A stretch of 15,903 nt of DNA from CAZVUW01 sp964629825 (GTDB lineage: Bacteria; Actinomycetota; Nitriliruptoria; Euzebyales; Egibacteraceae). A program made the translations under genes and the position numbers. The stretch spans positions 1 through 15,903 of the forward strand of contig CAZVUW010000077.1 in NCBI GenBank assembly GCA_964629825.1, read 5' to 3'. Every line of letters begins with the position of its first letter. Within the stretch, counting starts at the first letter, position 1. This document shows positions 1 to 7,312 of this stretch, piece by piece. Under the pieces are notes generated by a model. It was given only the letters and a program-made list of their open reading frames with translations. It had not been told where the DNA came from and searched no databases.

Positions 1-13
1 CCGTCAGGTTGGG

Positions 14-49
14 TGTTGTTTTCGGCGGACATGTCCGCCGAAAACAACA
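14..49. repeat. 36-bp perfect palindrome
   Basis: Positions 14-31 are the exact reverse complement of 32-49, with no spacer and the centre GGACATGTCC. Each strand reads T-rich, GC core, A-rich, so the T-tract precedes the stem instead of following it. It is therefore not a textbook intrinsic terminator, although the GC stem could still stop transcription arriving from the minus-strand gene that ends at 83. Other options are a dispersed palindromic repeat, a cruciform or a protein-binding site. The palindrome is certain; its role is not known. Confidence 0.9.
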
Positions 50-76
50 TCGAGCGTTTGGAATCGAGCGTTTGGA
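49..76. repeat. two tandem 14-bp direct repeats
   Basis: The unit ATCGAGCGTTTGGA occurs at 49-62 and again, identical, at 63-76. It begins at the last base of the 36-bp palindrome and ends seven bases before the stop codon of the minus-strand gene at 83. A recent slippage duplication or the edge of an inserted repeat element would both explain it. Confidence 0.9.
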
Positions 77-82
77 GGGGGG

Positions 83-703
83 TCAGGGCAGCGCGGCCGC
101 CAGGCGGTCCATGACCGCCCGCCAGCGCTCGCGCAGAGCCTCCCGCGCCTCGGCGTCGGGCAGCTTCTCGAGGTGCGCCGTCAGCGAGGTCTTGCCAGGC
201 CCGCGCGCGGTCATCGCCAGCTGGAGAGTCGCCGGGGCCGGCCAGCCCTGGGGCTGCCAGGTCATGCGCAGGCGGTCGCCGGGCTTGACCACGCGGATCT
301 CGCCGCTGGCGGCGTCGGCGCCCTCGAGCTTGTAGCGCTCGCCGACCTCGAAGGCGACCTCTGCGCCCTCGCCGAGCCACAGCTGCGGCCGGGACACGAT
401 CAGCTCCCACAGCTGCTCCGGAGCGACGTCGAAGGTGCGCGTGACACCGAGCTGGAACAGCCCGTCGGCGGTCTGGCCGAGGACGCGCTTGCCGCGGGCG
501 CGCTCGTACTCGACGGCGACGGTCTGGTGCCACCAGCCGGAGACGTCGGGCGCATGCTCAGCGATCGCGGCGACGAGCGCCTTGTGGTCGAGGTCGACCG
601 CGCCGACCTGGTCGAGCAGCGCGAACCACTCGCCGTAGTCGCGGCCGGTCGCGTCGCGGACCGCCTCGTCGGATGGGCCCTTGGTCGCGGTCGTGTCAGA
701 CAT
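83..703 (-). CDS. DUF4287 and SRPBCC (AHSA1-like) domain protein
   Basis: A 206-residue protein with two parts. Residues about 13-80 match the DUF4287 pattern (GRDYGEWFALLDQVGAVDLDHK, SGWWHQTVAVEYERARG). Residues about 84-206 look like an SRPBCC/AHSA1 hydrophobic-pocket fold (FQLGVTRTFDVAPEQLWELI, GDRLRMTWQPQGW, LQLAMTARGPGKTSLTAHLEKL). SRPBCC proteins bind hydrophobic ligands or act as co-chaperones; the ligand here is unknown. No signal peptide or membrane segment is seen, so it is probably cytoplasmic. The ATG at 701-703 is preceded by AGGAGG at a spacing of five. It lies 48 bases downstream of nurA on the same strand but has its own candidate promoter, so membership of the repair operon is doubtful. 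The fusion is known in Actinobacteria, though the function remains general. Confidence 0.88.
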   Translation of the reverse strand: MSDTTATKGPSDEAVRDATGRDYGEWFALLDQVGAVDLDHKALVAAIAEHAPDVSGWWHQTVAVEYERARGKRVLGQTADGLFQLGVTRTFDVAPEQLWELIVSRPQLWLGEGAEVAFEVGERYKLEGADAASGEIRVVKPGDRLRMTWQPQGWPAPATLQLAMTARGPGKTSLTAHLEKLPDAEAREALRERWRAVMDRLAAALP

Positions 704-724
704 GAGGCCTCCTCTGCAACCGTC

Positions 725-755
725 TCCCTACGACCTTACGCCGGGTTTGCGTCAA
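725..755 (-). promoter_or_regulatory. candidate promoter of the DUF4287/SRPBCC gene
   Basis: On the minus strand TTGACG (750-755) is followed after 11 bases by TAAGGT (733-738), and after 19 bases by TAGGGA (725-730). TTGACG is a near-perfect -35 hexamer, but neither spacing is the ideal 17. The 11-base spacing to a TAnnnT element equals that of the RecA-independent DNA-damage promoters of Actinobacteria, although the core reads TTGAC instead of TTGTC. The -35 element overlaps the nurA stop codon. Confidence 0.35.
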
Positions 756-1708
756 GCGACCCCTGGAGCACCGGCCGCGGAGGGGCTCCACACGGCGCAG
801 GTACGGCGCAGGAGCCGCTCGAGGACGGCGGGATCACCGAGCCGGTGGCGCAGGTGCCGCTCGAGGGCGCCGATCGGCGTCAGGTTCTGCGGCGCACGCG
901 CATCACGGTGCGGCGTGGAGGCGAAGCGCGGCAGCGTGGCGCTGGCGCGGGCGGCCAGCTCCTTGACGGCCGACAGGGCCAGGTCGCCGGAGGCCTCGCA
1001 GCGGACGATCCCGGACCAGGCGTGCTCCACGGATCCGGGCAGGCGCTGATACCAGGTGAAGCGCGAGTAGCTCGTGCGGGTGAGGAACAGCGGCGTGCGC
1101 TGCCCCGGGCGCAGCGCCGCCACCACGTCGAGCTGCGCCCCATCCAGGTAGGGGCGGCGATGGCTCTTGACCAGCCCGACCGCCGAGGGGACGGGACGAG
1201 CGCCCGAAAGGGGGCCATCGATGACGACGAGGTCGGCGGTGACCTCGGTGGCGATGAGCTTCTCGAGTCCGCGCATCTGCTCGTTCATCGCCGCGACCAG
1301 CGCCTCGGGGTTGGTGTCCGTTGCGCCATAGGGCGCGTAGCGGACCCGCTCCGAGCAGTCCAGCGCGACGTCTGAGGCGCGCGAGAACAGCCCCCGTCGC
1401 ACCAGGACCTGCTCCACCGCCGCGCCGCGCCGGGTGCACCGAACGGACCCGGCCGCGAAGGAGCCGGCCATCCCCGCCACCGGCGTGGAGCCGTCGATCA
1501 GCGTGACCCGCGCATCGACGCGCTGGACGCCGTCGATGAACACGACCTCGTCCACCTCGGCGTCGGCGGGCGGGTCGACGGGAGCCCAGCGCGCGGCCGG
1601 GGTCTCGACGTCCAGGTCGACCGACGGCTGAGCGAAGGCGTCCTCGACCTCGTAGGCCGCTCCGAACGACGGCTCCCAGGTCTCGACGACGATGCGGTCG
1701 ACGTTCAC
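752..1708 (-). CDS. nurA: NurA-family DNA double-strand break repair nuclease
   Basis: A 318-residue protein from the GTG at 1708, in a frame that stays open upstream to 2173 only as a shadow of sbcC. NurA nucleases degrade DNA 5' to 3' with HerA during break resection, using two metal ions. Visible landmarks are VVFIDGVQRVDAR (D59, the first metal-ligand motif), a central ADLVVIDGPLSG (D164), LVKSHRRPYLDG just after it, FTWYQRLPG, WSGIVRCE, and a C-terminal APQNLTPIGALERHLRHRLG like that of bacterial NurA homologues. The start is supported by AGGAGG seven bases upstream and by the GTGA overlap with the sbcC stop, which implies coupled translation. It is the last gene of herA-sbcD-sbcC-nurA. 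Sequence similarity in this family is low, so the genomic partner HerA is important support. Confidence 0.85.
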   Translation of the reverse strand: MNVDRIVVETWEPSFGAAYEVEDAFAQPSVDLDVETPAARWAPVDPPADAEVDEVVFIDGVQRVDARVTLIDGSTPVAGMAGSFAAGSVRCTRRGAAVEQVLVRRGLFSRASDVALDCSERVRYAPYGATDTNPEALVAAMNEQMRGLEKLIATEVTADLVVIDGPLSGARPVPSAVGLVKSHRRPYLDGAQLDVVAALRPGQRTPLFLTRTSYSRFTWYQRLPGSVEHAWSGIVRCEASGDLALSAVKELAARASATLPRFASTPHRDARAPQNLTPIGALERHLRHRLGDPAVLERLLRRTCAVWSPSAAGAPGVA

Positions 1709-4167
1709 GGCGCGGCCTCCTCGGGCGCTGCGACGCGGATCTGCGAGCCGTCGGGGCCTCGGAAGACGTCGATGCGGTGCGGGAGGCGGGCCGCGAGCTC
1801 GCGGACGTGGGTGATGACGCCGACCAGGCGGCGGCCGGACAGCTCCTCTATGGCGGTCGCCACGACGTCGAGCATGTCGGGGTCGAGGGTCCCGAAGCCC
1901 TCGTCGAGGAACAGCGACTCGAGACGGGCGCCGGACTGGCGGTTGAGGGCGGCGACGTGCTCGGCCAGGGCGAGGGCCAGCGCGAGGGATGCGAGGAACG
2001 TCTCGCCGCCGGACAGGGTCTTGGCCGAGCGGCGCTCGTCGGCGTTCAGGTGGTCGATGACCTCGAAGGCGCCGCTGCTGTCCAGGGCGAGCGCGAAGGC
2101 GCCGCGGCTGAGCTCGTGCAGGATGCCCGAGGCCCCCGCGACCAGCCGTGCGGACAGGCGGTTGAGCAGCCACTGCTCGAAGCGGTCGCGTCGCAGCAGG
2201 TCGGCGAGCATCTCGGCGACCTGGCGCTGCTCCTCGCGTGCCTCGCGCTCGACGCGCAGCGCCGCTGCGCGGTCGCGGTCGCGGGCCAGGGCCTCGGCCT
2301 GGCTCCTGGCGGTGGTGGCGGCGGTCGAGCAGGTGTCGAGCACCTGCTGCGGCGAGGCGTCGTCGTCCAGCCCCACTCCGGCGGCGCGCACCTGGGCGCG
2401 TATGCCGTTCAGGGCCTCGGAGTAGGCGGACTGCGCCCGCTCGAGGTCCTCGGCTGCGGAGGTCAGCTCCGTGTGCAGGTCGGCGGCGCGCTCGGCGGCC
2501 CAGGCGACCAGCTCCTCCCAGGCGGCGGCGAGGTCCTCACGCGCGACCGGCGGTGCGCCGAGCGCCGCGACGCGGTCGCGGACGCGGTCGAACGAGGTCC
2601 AGGCCGCGCGCCGATCCTCGGCGAGATCCTCCAGGGCCGCGCGGGCGGCCTTGGCCTCCGCTCGTGCGCCGCTCAGCTGCTCCTCGGCTTCTCTGACGGC
2701 GGCTGCCGCGGCCTCGGCGGCGGCGATCCGCTGGTCGACCTCCGCGCGGTCGAGCACGCCGTCGATGAGCTCGATCGCGCAGGTCTTGGCCGCGACGTCG
2801 CGTCGCTCGCGGGCCTCGATGAGACGCGCCTCCTGGCTGTCTCTCAGAGCGCGCGCCTCGGCTGCGGCGGTGGCGGCTCTGGTGGCGCGGCCGCGGTAGA
2901 GCTTGGCGTCGGCGCGAGCGTCCTCGGCGCGGGTGAGAGCGTCGGCGAGCCCGGCCGGCTCCGGGATCGACGGCTGGGTGTCGAGCTCGGTGCCGCAGAC
3001 CGGGCAGGGATCCCCGGGTGCGAGGTCGACCGCGAGCGCATGGGCCGCGTGCTGGCGCTCGAGCTGGCGCGCGGCCTCGGCAAGCTCGGCGGCGGCGGCC
3101 TCTGCCTCGGCGGCGCGCTGCTCGGCGGCGGCTGCGTCCCGTTCGGCGGCTTCGGCCGTGCGGGTGGCCTCGTCGAGGGCGGCCTGCCGCTGTGCATGCG
3201 CGTGATCGAGCGCCAGGAGCTCGCGCAGCGGGGCTGCCTCGCCAACCTTGGCGGCGGAGGCGCGGGCGCTCCCGACGGCCTCCTCGGCCTGGTTGAGCGC
3301 CCGGTCGGCCGCGGCGACCTCGGTCTCGACGGCGCGGAGCCGCTCTGCCAGCTCCTCCACTCCGGCGGGGCTCCGGACGACGGCGAGCGCCTCGAGCTGC
3401 TCGCTCAACGTCGCGTGGCGACGCCGGAGGTCGGAGGTGCGGTCCCGCTGCGCCTCGAGGTCGGGCAGCGATCGCTCGACGAGCTGTCTTCGCAGGTCGT
3501 CCAGGGCGGCGGCACGCTGCTCAGCCTGCCGCACCACGCCATCGTCGATGGCCGCGATCGGGGCGAGCTCCGCGTCGATGGCAAAGATGCGGTCGACCAG
3601 CCGGGTGGCGCGTGAGCGGGCGAGGCGCCCCAGCTCTGCGTAGACCTCCAGGCCGAGGAGCCGCACCAGCATGTCGTTGCGGTCGGTTCGGCTGCCGTGC
3701 AGGAACTGCGCGAAGGCGCCCTGGGGCAGAACGACGGTCTTGCAGAACTCGTCGAAGTTGAGCCCGAGGATCTGGGTGACGACTACGCGCATCTCGCGAG
3801 CGCCGGACGCGAGCGTGTCGGTTCCGCCGTCCGGCCGGACACGCTCCAGGCGGCATTCGGCGGCGGTGGCGCCGCCAGACGGGGTGCGCCTGAGGACGCG
3901 CGTGGCGATGTAGCGCCGGTCAGCGGCATCGAACGTGAGAGAGACGATGGCCTGGGTCGCGAGCTTGTTGATCGCCGGCTCGACCAGCCGCTCGTCGCCG
4001 TAGCGCGCGACCGACCCGTACAGGGCCATGGTCATCGCGTCGATGACCGTCGACTTGCCGGCGCCGGTCGGGCCGGACAGCACGAACAGGTCGACGCCCT
4101 CGAGGTCCAGCTGGTGGCGGCCGCGGAAGGACCCGAAGTTCTCCAGAACGAGCGCGGTCGGTCGCAT
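1705..4167 (-). CDS. sbcC: Rad50/SbcC-type ATPase with zinc hook
   Basis: An 820-residue SMC-like ATPase, the Rad50 partner of the Mre11 nuclease encoded just upstream. Walker A is SGPTGAGKST (residues 31-40). Two long alanine/glutamate/arginine-rich coiled coils flank a CPVC zinc hook at 388-391. The C-terminal lobe carries the signature LSGGETFLASLALALALAEH (S719), Walker B SLFLDEGFGTLD (D755, E756) and a His switch VGVITHV (H787). All catalytic parts are present. It is shorter than Escherichia coli SbcC (about 1,050 residues), so the arms are compact. The start MRPTALVLENFGSFRG at 4165-4167 is preferred over an upstream in-frame start at 4209, because the SbcD stop overlaps it by one base (TGATG) and the family begins there. 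It tethers and opens DNA ends with ATP. Confidence 0.96.
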   Translation of the reverse strand: MRPTALVLENFGSFRGRHQLDLEGVDLFVLSGPTGAGKSTVIDAMTMALYGSVARYGDERLVEPAINKLATQAIVSLTFDAADRRYIATRVLRRTPSGGATAAECRLERVRPDGGTDTLASGAREMRVVVTQILGLNFDEFCKTVVLPQGAFAQFLHGSRTDRNDMLVRLLGLEVYAELGRLARSRATRLVDRIFAIDAELAPIAAIDDGVVRQAEQRAAALDDLRRQLVERSLPDLEAQRDRTSDLRRRHATLSEQLEALAVVRSPAGVEELAERLRAVETEVAAADRALNQAEEAVGSARASAAKVGEAAPLRELLALDHAHAQRQAALDEATRTAEAAERDAAAAEQRAAEAEAAAAELAEAARQLERQHAAHALAVDLAPGDPCPVCGTELDTQPSIPEPAGLADALTRAEDARADAKLYRGRATRAATAAAEARALRDSQEARLIEARERRDVAAKTCAIELIDGVLDRAEVDQRIAAAEAAAAAVREAEEQLSGARAEAKAARAALEDLAEDRRAAWTSFDRVRDRVAALGAPPVAREDLAAAWEELVAWAAERAADLHTELTSAAEDLERAQSAYSEALNGIRAQVRAAGVGLDDDASPQQVLDTCSTAATTARSQAEALARDRDRAAALRVEREAREEQRQVAEMLADLLRRDRFEQWLLNRLSARLVAGASGILHELSRGAFALALDSSGAFEVIDHLNADERRSAKTLSGGETFLASLALALALAEHVAALNRQSGARLESLFLDEGFGTLDPDMLDVVATAIEELSGRRLVGVITHVRELAARLPHRIDVFRGPDGSQIRVAAPEEAAP

Positions 4168-5366
4168 CAGCCAGCCGCCTCGGCGGGGTCGCGGTGTGCC
4201 TCCTGCCACTCCTCGAGCAGCTCGGCGAAGAGCGCGCCGAGGCGCCGGTCCTCGATGCCACGCGCGGTCAGGTAGTCCGCGAACAGCTCGGTCGGGTCGC
4301 TGGAGGCGGCCTCGGCCGTATCGAGCTCGTCGCCGCTGCCGGGGTCAGCGCTGTCGGCCAGCCGGACGTCTACGGCCTGGGGGACCACCGCGCGCACGGC
4401 CTCGGCCAGCCCCGGCCGCGGCGGCTCGTCGACCACGGCGCGCACATGGACCCGATCGCCGAGCTCGGCTGCCTGCGCCTCGAGCTGGTCGACGGTGCCG
4501 CGCAGCGTCAGCAGCTGGTAGCCCGAGCGCAGCGGCACATGGCGGATCTGCGGCGGCAGGCCCGGTTCTACGTCGACGATGCTGGCGCCGCGCTGGCTGG
4601 CCACCTCGCCGAAGTCGAGGTGCAGCGGCGAGCCGCTGTAGCGCGCCGGTGCGGCACCCGGCACGTCCTGCGGCTGATGCAGGTGTCCAAGGGCGACGTA
4701 CTGCGCCCGCGTTGGCAGGCGTTGCGGCGGGACGACGTAGTCGAAGATCTGGCTGAGCCGCTCGCCGCCGCCGAGGTGCCCGTCGACGCGTCCGGTCCCG
4801 ACGACGGTGAGGTGCGCGCAGACGAGGTCCACGGCGGTCCCGTCGCCGAACCCGGTGGTCAGCGAGTCGAGCACCACCGCGACGCGCTCGGCGTAGGCCT
4901 GGGCGTGCTGGGCGCGGTCGGCGTCCAGCAGGTCGGCGGTCTTGACGATGCCGCGCTGGGACAGGAAGGGGACCAGCGCGATGCGCGCCTCACCGGAGCG
5001 GGTGGGCACGCGGACGGTGCCGCCGCGGTCGGGCGGGCGGACGTGGGCGGCGGCGATGATGTCGCCCCCGCGGCCAAGCAGGGGCGCCAGCGCATCGAGC
5101 CGAGCGGCGTTGTCGTGGTTGCCGGCGATCAGCACGACCTTGGCGCCGCGGTCCACGAACCCGGCCAGGGCGCCCCAGACCAGCCGCTCGGCCGTCGCCG
5201 AAGGTGCGGCGGAGTCGAACTGGTCACCGGCGACCAGCACGAGGTCGATCCGCTCCTCCTCGACCAGGTCGAGCATCTCGGCGAGGACGCCGCGGTGCTC
5301 GGCGTCCCGGGAGCGGCCGCGGATCGTGCGGCCGACGTGCCAGTCGGAGGTGTGCAGGATCCGCAT
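4167..5366 (-). CDS. sbcD: Mre11/SbcD-type DNA exonuclease/endonuclease
   Basis: A 399-residue calcineurin-like phosphoesterase. The five metal-binding motifs are all visible: HTSDWHVG (D8, H10), LVAGDQFDSA (D48), LIAGNHDN (N83, H84, D85), CAHLTVVG (H185) and VALGHLHQPQ (H228, H230), followed by YSGSPLHLDFGE, typical of SbcD/Mre11. The C-terminal part (about 275-399) is the capping and Rad50-binding region, with an acidic linker at 339-358. It acts in the cytoplasm with SbcC as a manganese-dependent nuclease that trims hairpins and protein-blocked ends. The ATG at 5364-5366 directly abuts the herA stop TAG with no bases between, and no clear ribosome-binding site is present, so translational coupling to herA is likely. 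Confidence 0.96.
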   Translation of the reverse strand: MRILHTSDWHVGRTIRGRSRDAEHRGVLAEMLDLVEEERIDLVLVAGDQFDSAAPSATAERLVWGALAGFVDRGAKVVLIAGNHDNAARLDALAPLLGRGGDIIAAAHVRPPDRGGTVRVPTRSGEARIALVPFLSQRGIVKTADLLDADRAQHAQAYAERVAVVLDSLTTGFGDGTAVDLVCAHLTVVGTGRVDGHLGGGERLSQIFDYVVPPQRLPTRAQYVALGHLHQPQDVPGAAPARYSGSPLHLDFGEVASQRGASIVDVEPGLPPQIRHVPLRSGYQLLTLRGTVDQLEAQAAELGDRVHVRAVVDEPPRPGLAEAVRAVVPQAVDVRLADSADPGSGDELDTAEAASSDPTELFADYLTARGIEDRRLGALFAELLEEWQEAHRDPAEAAG

Positions 5367-7157
5367 CTAGAACGGCAGGCCGTCGGAGCGCGCGGCGGAA
5401 GCGAAGTCGTCGCCCACCGGTGCGAGGTCCTCAAAAGGGTCCTCGGGGATCGGCCTGGCCTCCTCGGGCGGACGGGAGCGGTCGGCCTCGTCCGCACGGG
5501 TCGCCCAGGCGGGGAAGGGGAACTCGAGGACCAGCGGAACCGGGATCTCCGGCTGTGAGACGAGCATGGTCCCCGGCTTGACGATGGTTGCCCGGTCGCG
5601 CTGGGCGGCCGGAAGCCACGCGTACTCGGCGCGCGCGGCCTCGGCGGTGTCGAGCCGTCCGACGACGCGGATCGCCGAGTTTGCGATGACCCGGCGGGAC
5701 ACCTCGGAGGCCGTCTGCTGCGCGCCGAGCAGGATCATCCCCAGCGAGCGCCCGCGCTCTGCGATGTCGAGCAGGATCTCCTTGATCGGGGAGGTGCCCT
5801 CGCGCGGCGCGTACTTGTTGAGCTCGTCGAGGACGACGAAGGTGAGCGGCTCGCGCGTGCCCTGCTGCTCCTTCGTCTCGAGCAGCTTGCGCAGCATCAC
5901 GCCGACGACGAAGCGCTGGGCCCGGTCGTTGAGGTTGTGGATGTCGACGACCGTCACCTGGCTGTCGGTGCGGATGCGATAGCCGTCGCCGGCGGGGACG
6001 TCGCCGCGGATCAGCGGCTCGAGGTAGCGCACCGCCGAGCCCAGTCGCCGCACGAACGCCTGCGCCGTCCCGATGCCGATGGCGCGGCCGCGCCAGGAGT
6101 CGTCCTCCTCGTCCAGGACGTGGTCCTCGATGACGGACACGAGCTGCGAGAAGGTGCGGCAGGTCCGCGCCCCGATGCGCACGTCTCCGGCGTCCGTGAT
6201 CGCGCGCGCCGAGCGCTTCAGCTGCGCGGTGACGTTGGCGACGGTGGTCGTGTACTGCTGGCGCTCATCCCCGGCGTCGGCGAACAGGAACGGCAGCAGC
6301 TCCTCGGCGCAGAACGCGGCCAGGGTGTACATGAACGGGCGGACCTTGCCGTCGCTGCGCGACCCCACCTGCGGCGCGGTCGTGTCCTTCGACCGCGGCG
6401 GCGCCCAGAACGACACCGAGCGGAAGGCGCTGGGCTCGAGGCCGACCTGGCGGTAGCGCAGCTCCTCGGTCGGTGGCAGGGCGGCGTTGGGGTAGTCGAG
6501 CCAGAGCAGGTCCTCGCCCTTGACGTTGAAGATGACGGCCTTGCTGGTCGTCGCGCTGGGCAGGACCCCGCTCGAGAAGATCGAGTGCAGCAGGAAGGTC
6601 GCGTAGCTGGTCTTGGTCGCCACGCCGGACACGCCGGAGATGTTGACGTGCGCGCCGCGGGTGCCGTCGATGAACTCGAAGTTGGCGAGCACCGGCTGGC
6701 CGTCGCGGGACAGACCGATCGGCAGCCGGCGGGACATGCCGTCGAAGAACAGGGCGACCTCGCGCTGGACCCCCTGAGCGCGCAGCGCGGGCTGACCCGG
6801 GGTGGGGGGCACGTAGATCTCGGGATCAAAGCGCGTGGCCAGCACCTGTGCCGACTCGCTTACCTCGGCCGGCAGCAGCCCGTCGCCGACCAGGAAGACG
6901 TCCGAGTCGAAGCGCGCCCCGTCGTGGCGGGCGCGCAGCTGCGTCACCACGCCGTAGATGTTGACGGTCCGGCCATCCGGCAGACGGCGCTGCACGGCGA
7001 CGACGTCGTCGAGCTGGAGGTAGCGGCCCGGTGCGACCGCGACCCAGAACTCCAGCGGCGTCGAGGGCTCGGTGCCGATCACCCGGCCGACCGGCAGATG
7101 GTCGTCTTCGGGCGGTCGCGCCGACTGCTGGCCTGCGGTGTCCGTCAAGTCTGGCAT
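5367..7157 (-). CDS. herA: HerA-like DNA translocase ATPase (DUF87)
   Basis: A 596-residue hexameric-type ATPase. Residues about 20-115 form the N-terminal HAS-like barrel (LPVGRVIGTEPSTPLEFWVA, YGVVTQLRAR). The P-loop region is NISGVSGVATKTSYATFLL (172-190), which lacks the usual glycine before lysine. Walker B is TFVVLDELNKYAP (D444, E445). The RecA-like core ends with ERGRSLGMILLGAQQTASEV (468-485) and a polar tail rich in Pro, Glu and Asp. HerA pumps DNA through the bound NurA nuclease to generate long 3' single strands. The ATG at 7155-7157 follows AGAGGGGGG immediately upstream and starts the conserved region; an upstream in-frame start at 7238 would lie ahead of the likely promoter. 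It heads the herA-sbcD-sbcC-nurA operon. The exact subfamily is inferred, but partnership with nurA makes HerA by far the likeliest identity. Confidence 0.88.
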   Translation of the reverse strand: MPDLTDTAGQQSARPPEDDHLPVGRVIGTEPSTPLEFWVAVAPGRYLQLDDVVAVQRRLPDGRTVNIYGVVTQLRARHDGARFDSDVFLVGDGLLPAEVSESAQVLATRFDPEIYVPPTPGQPALRAQGVQREVALFFDGMSRRLPIGLSRDGQPVLANFEFIDGTRGAHVNISGVSGVATKTSYATFLLHSIFSSGVLPSATTSKAVIFNVKGEDLLWLDYPNAALPPTEELRYRQVGLEPSAFRSVSFWAPPRSKDTTAPQVGSRSDGKVRPFMYTLAAFCAEELLPFLFADAGDERQQYTTTVANVTAQLKRSARAITDAGDVRIGARTCRTFSQLVSVIEDHVLDEEDDSWRGRAIGIGTAQAFVRRLGSAVRYLEPLIRGDVPAGDGYRIRTDSQVTVVDIHNLNDRAQRFVVGVMLRKLLETKEQQGTREPLTFVVLDELNKYAPREGTSPIKEILLDIAERGRSLGMILLGAQQTASEVSRRVIANSAIRVVGRLDTAEAARAEYAWLPAAQRDRATIVKPGTMLVSQPEIPVPLVLEFPFPAWATRADEADRSRPPEEARPIPEDPFEDLAPVGDDFASAARSDGLPF

Positions 7158-7176
7158 CCCCCCTCTGCGGAAGTTC

Positions 7177-7199
7177 AGGGTAGCGGAGGGGTGTGACAG
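7177..7199 (-). promoter_or_regulatory. candidate DNA-damage (PafBC/RecA-NDp-like) promoter of herA
   Basis: On the minus strand CTGTCA (7194-7199) is followed by 11 bases and TACCCT (7177-7182). The published RecA-independent damage promoter motif of Actinobacteria is TTGTCRGTG, eight bases, TAnnnT. Here the TGTCA core, spacing and TAnnnT agree; the first T and the GTG do not. A start about seven bases after TACCCT gives a short leader holding the purine-rich ribosome-binding site of herA. No LexA-type GAACnnnnGTTC box is present. No better sigma-70 pair was seen. Confidence 0.4.
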
Positions 7200-7223
7200 G
7201 GCCGGGGAGGAGGGGCATGTGGG

Positions 7224-7293
7224 CCAGCGCCGCGCCATGGCTACGAAACGCGCCGCGGCTTCGCCCGTGGGTGATCATGGATCGCGGCGCTGG
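7224..7293. terminator. long interrupted inverted repeat, possible terminator after the monooxygenase gene
   Basis: CCAGCGCCGCG (7224-7234) is the exact reverse complement of 7283-7293. The inner CCATG (7235-7239) pairs with CATGG (7276-7280), giving 16 base pairs with a two-base bulge around a GC-rich loop. It lies between the monooxygenase stop (7313) and the herA promoter, where it could insulate the repair operon. There is no T-tract, as is common in high-GC Actinobacteria. Confidence 0.4.
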
Positions 7294-7312
7294 GCAGTCG
7301 AGGCTGCCTGGA

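Noticed and set aside
173..1375. A 400-codon plus-strand open frame
   Set aside because: It crosses the ends of two well-supported minus-strand genes and has low-complexity Arg/Gly/Ala content.
1709..2173. N-terminal extension of the nurA frame
   Set aside because: The extension is Arg/Pro-rich shadow of sbcC; the GTG at 1708 has a strong ribosome-binding site and begins the family-like sequence.
1777..3615. A 612-codon open frame on the plus strand opposite sbcC, Gly- and Leu-rich
   Set aside because: It is antisense to a gene with all SbcC motifs; its composition follows from the high GC of the other strand and it has no domain signature.
5367..7157. HerA as part of a HerA-based antiphage system (for example HerA with SIR2 or DUF4297)
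   Set aside because: No SIR2, DUF4297 or other effector is adjacent; the partner is NurA with Mre11-Rad50, which indicates repair.
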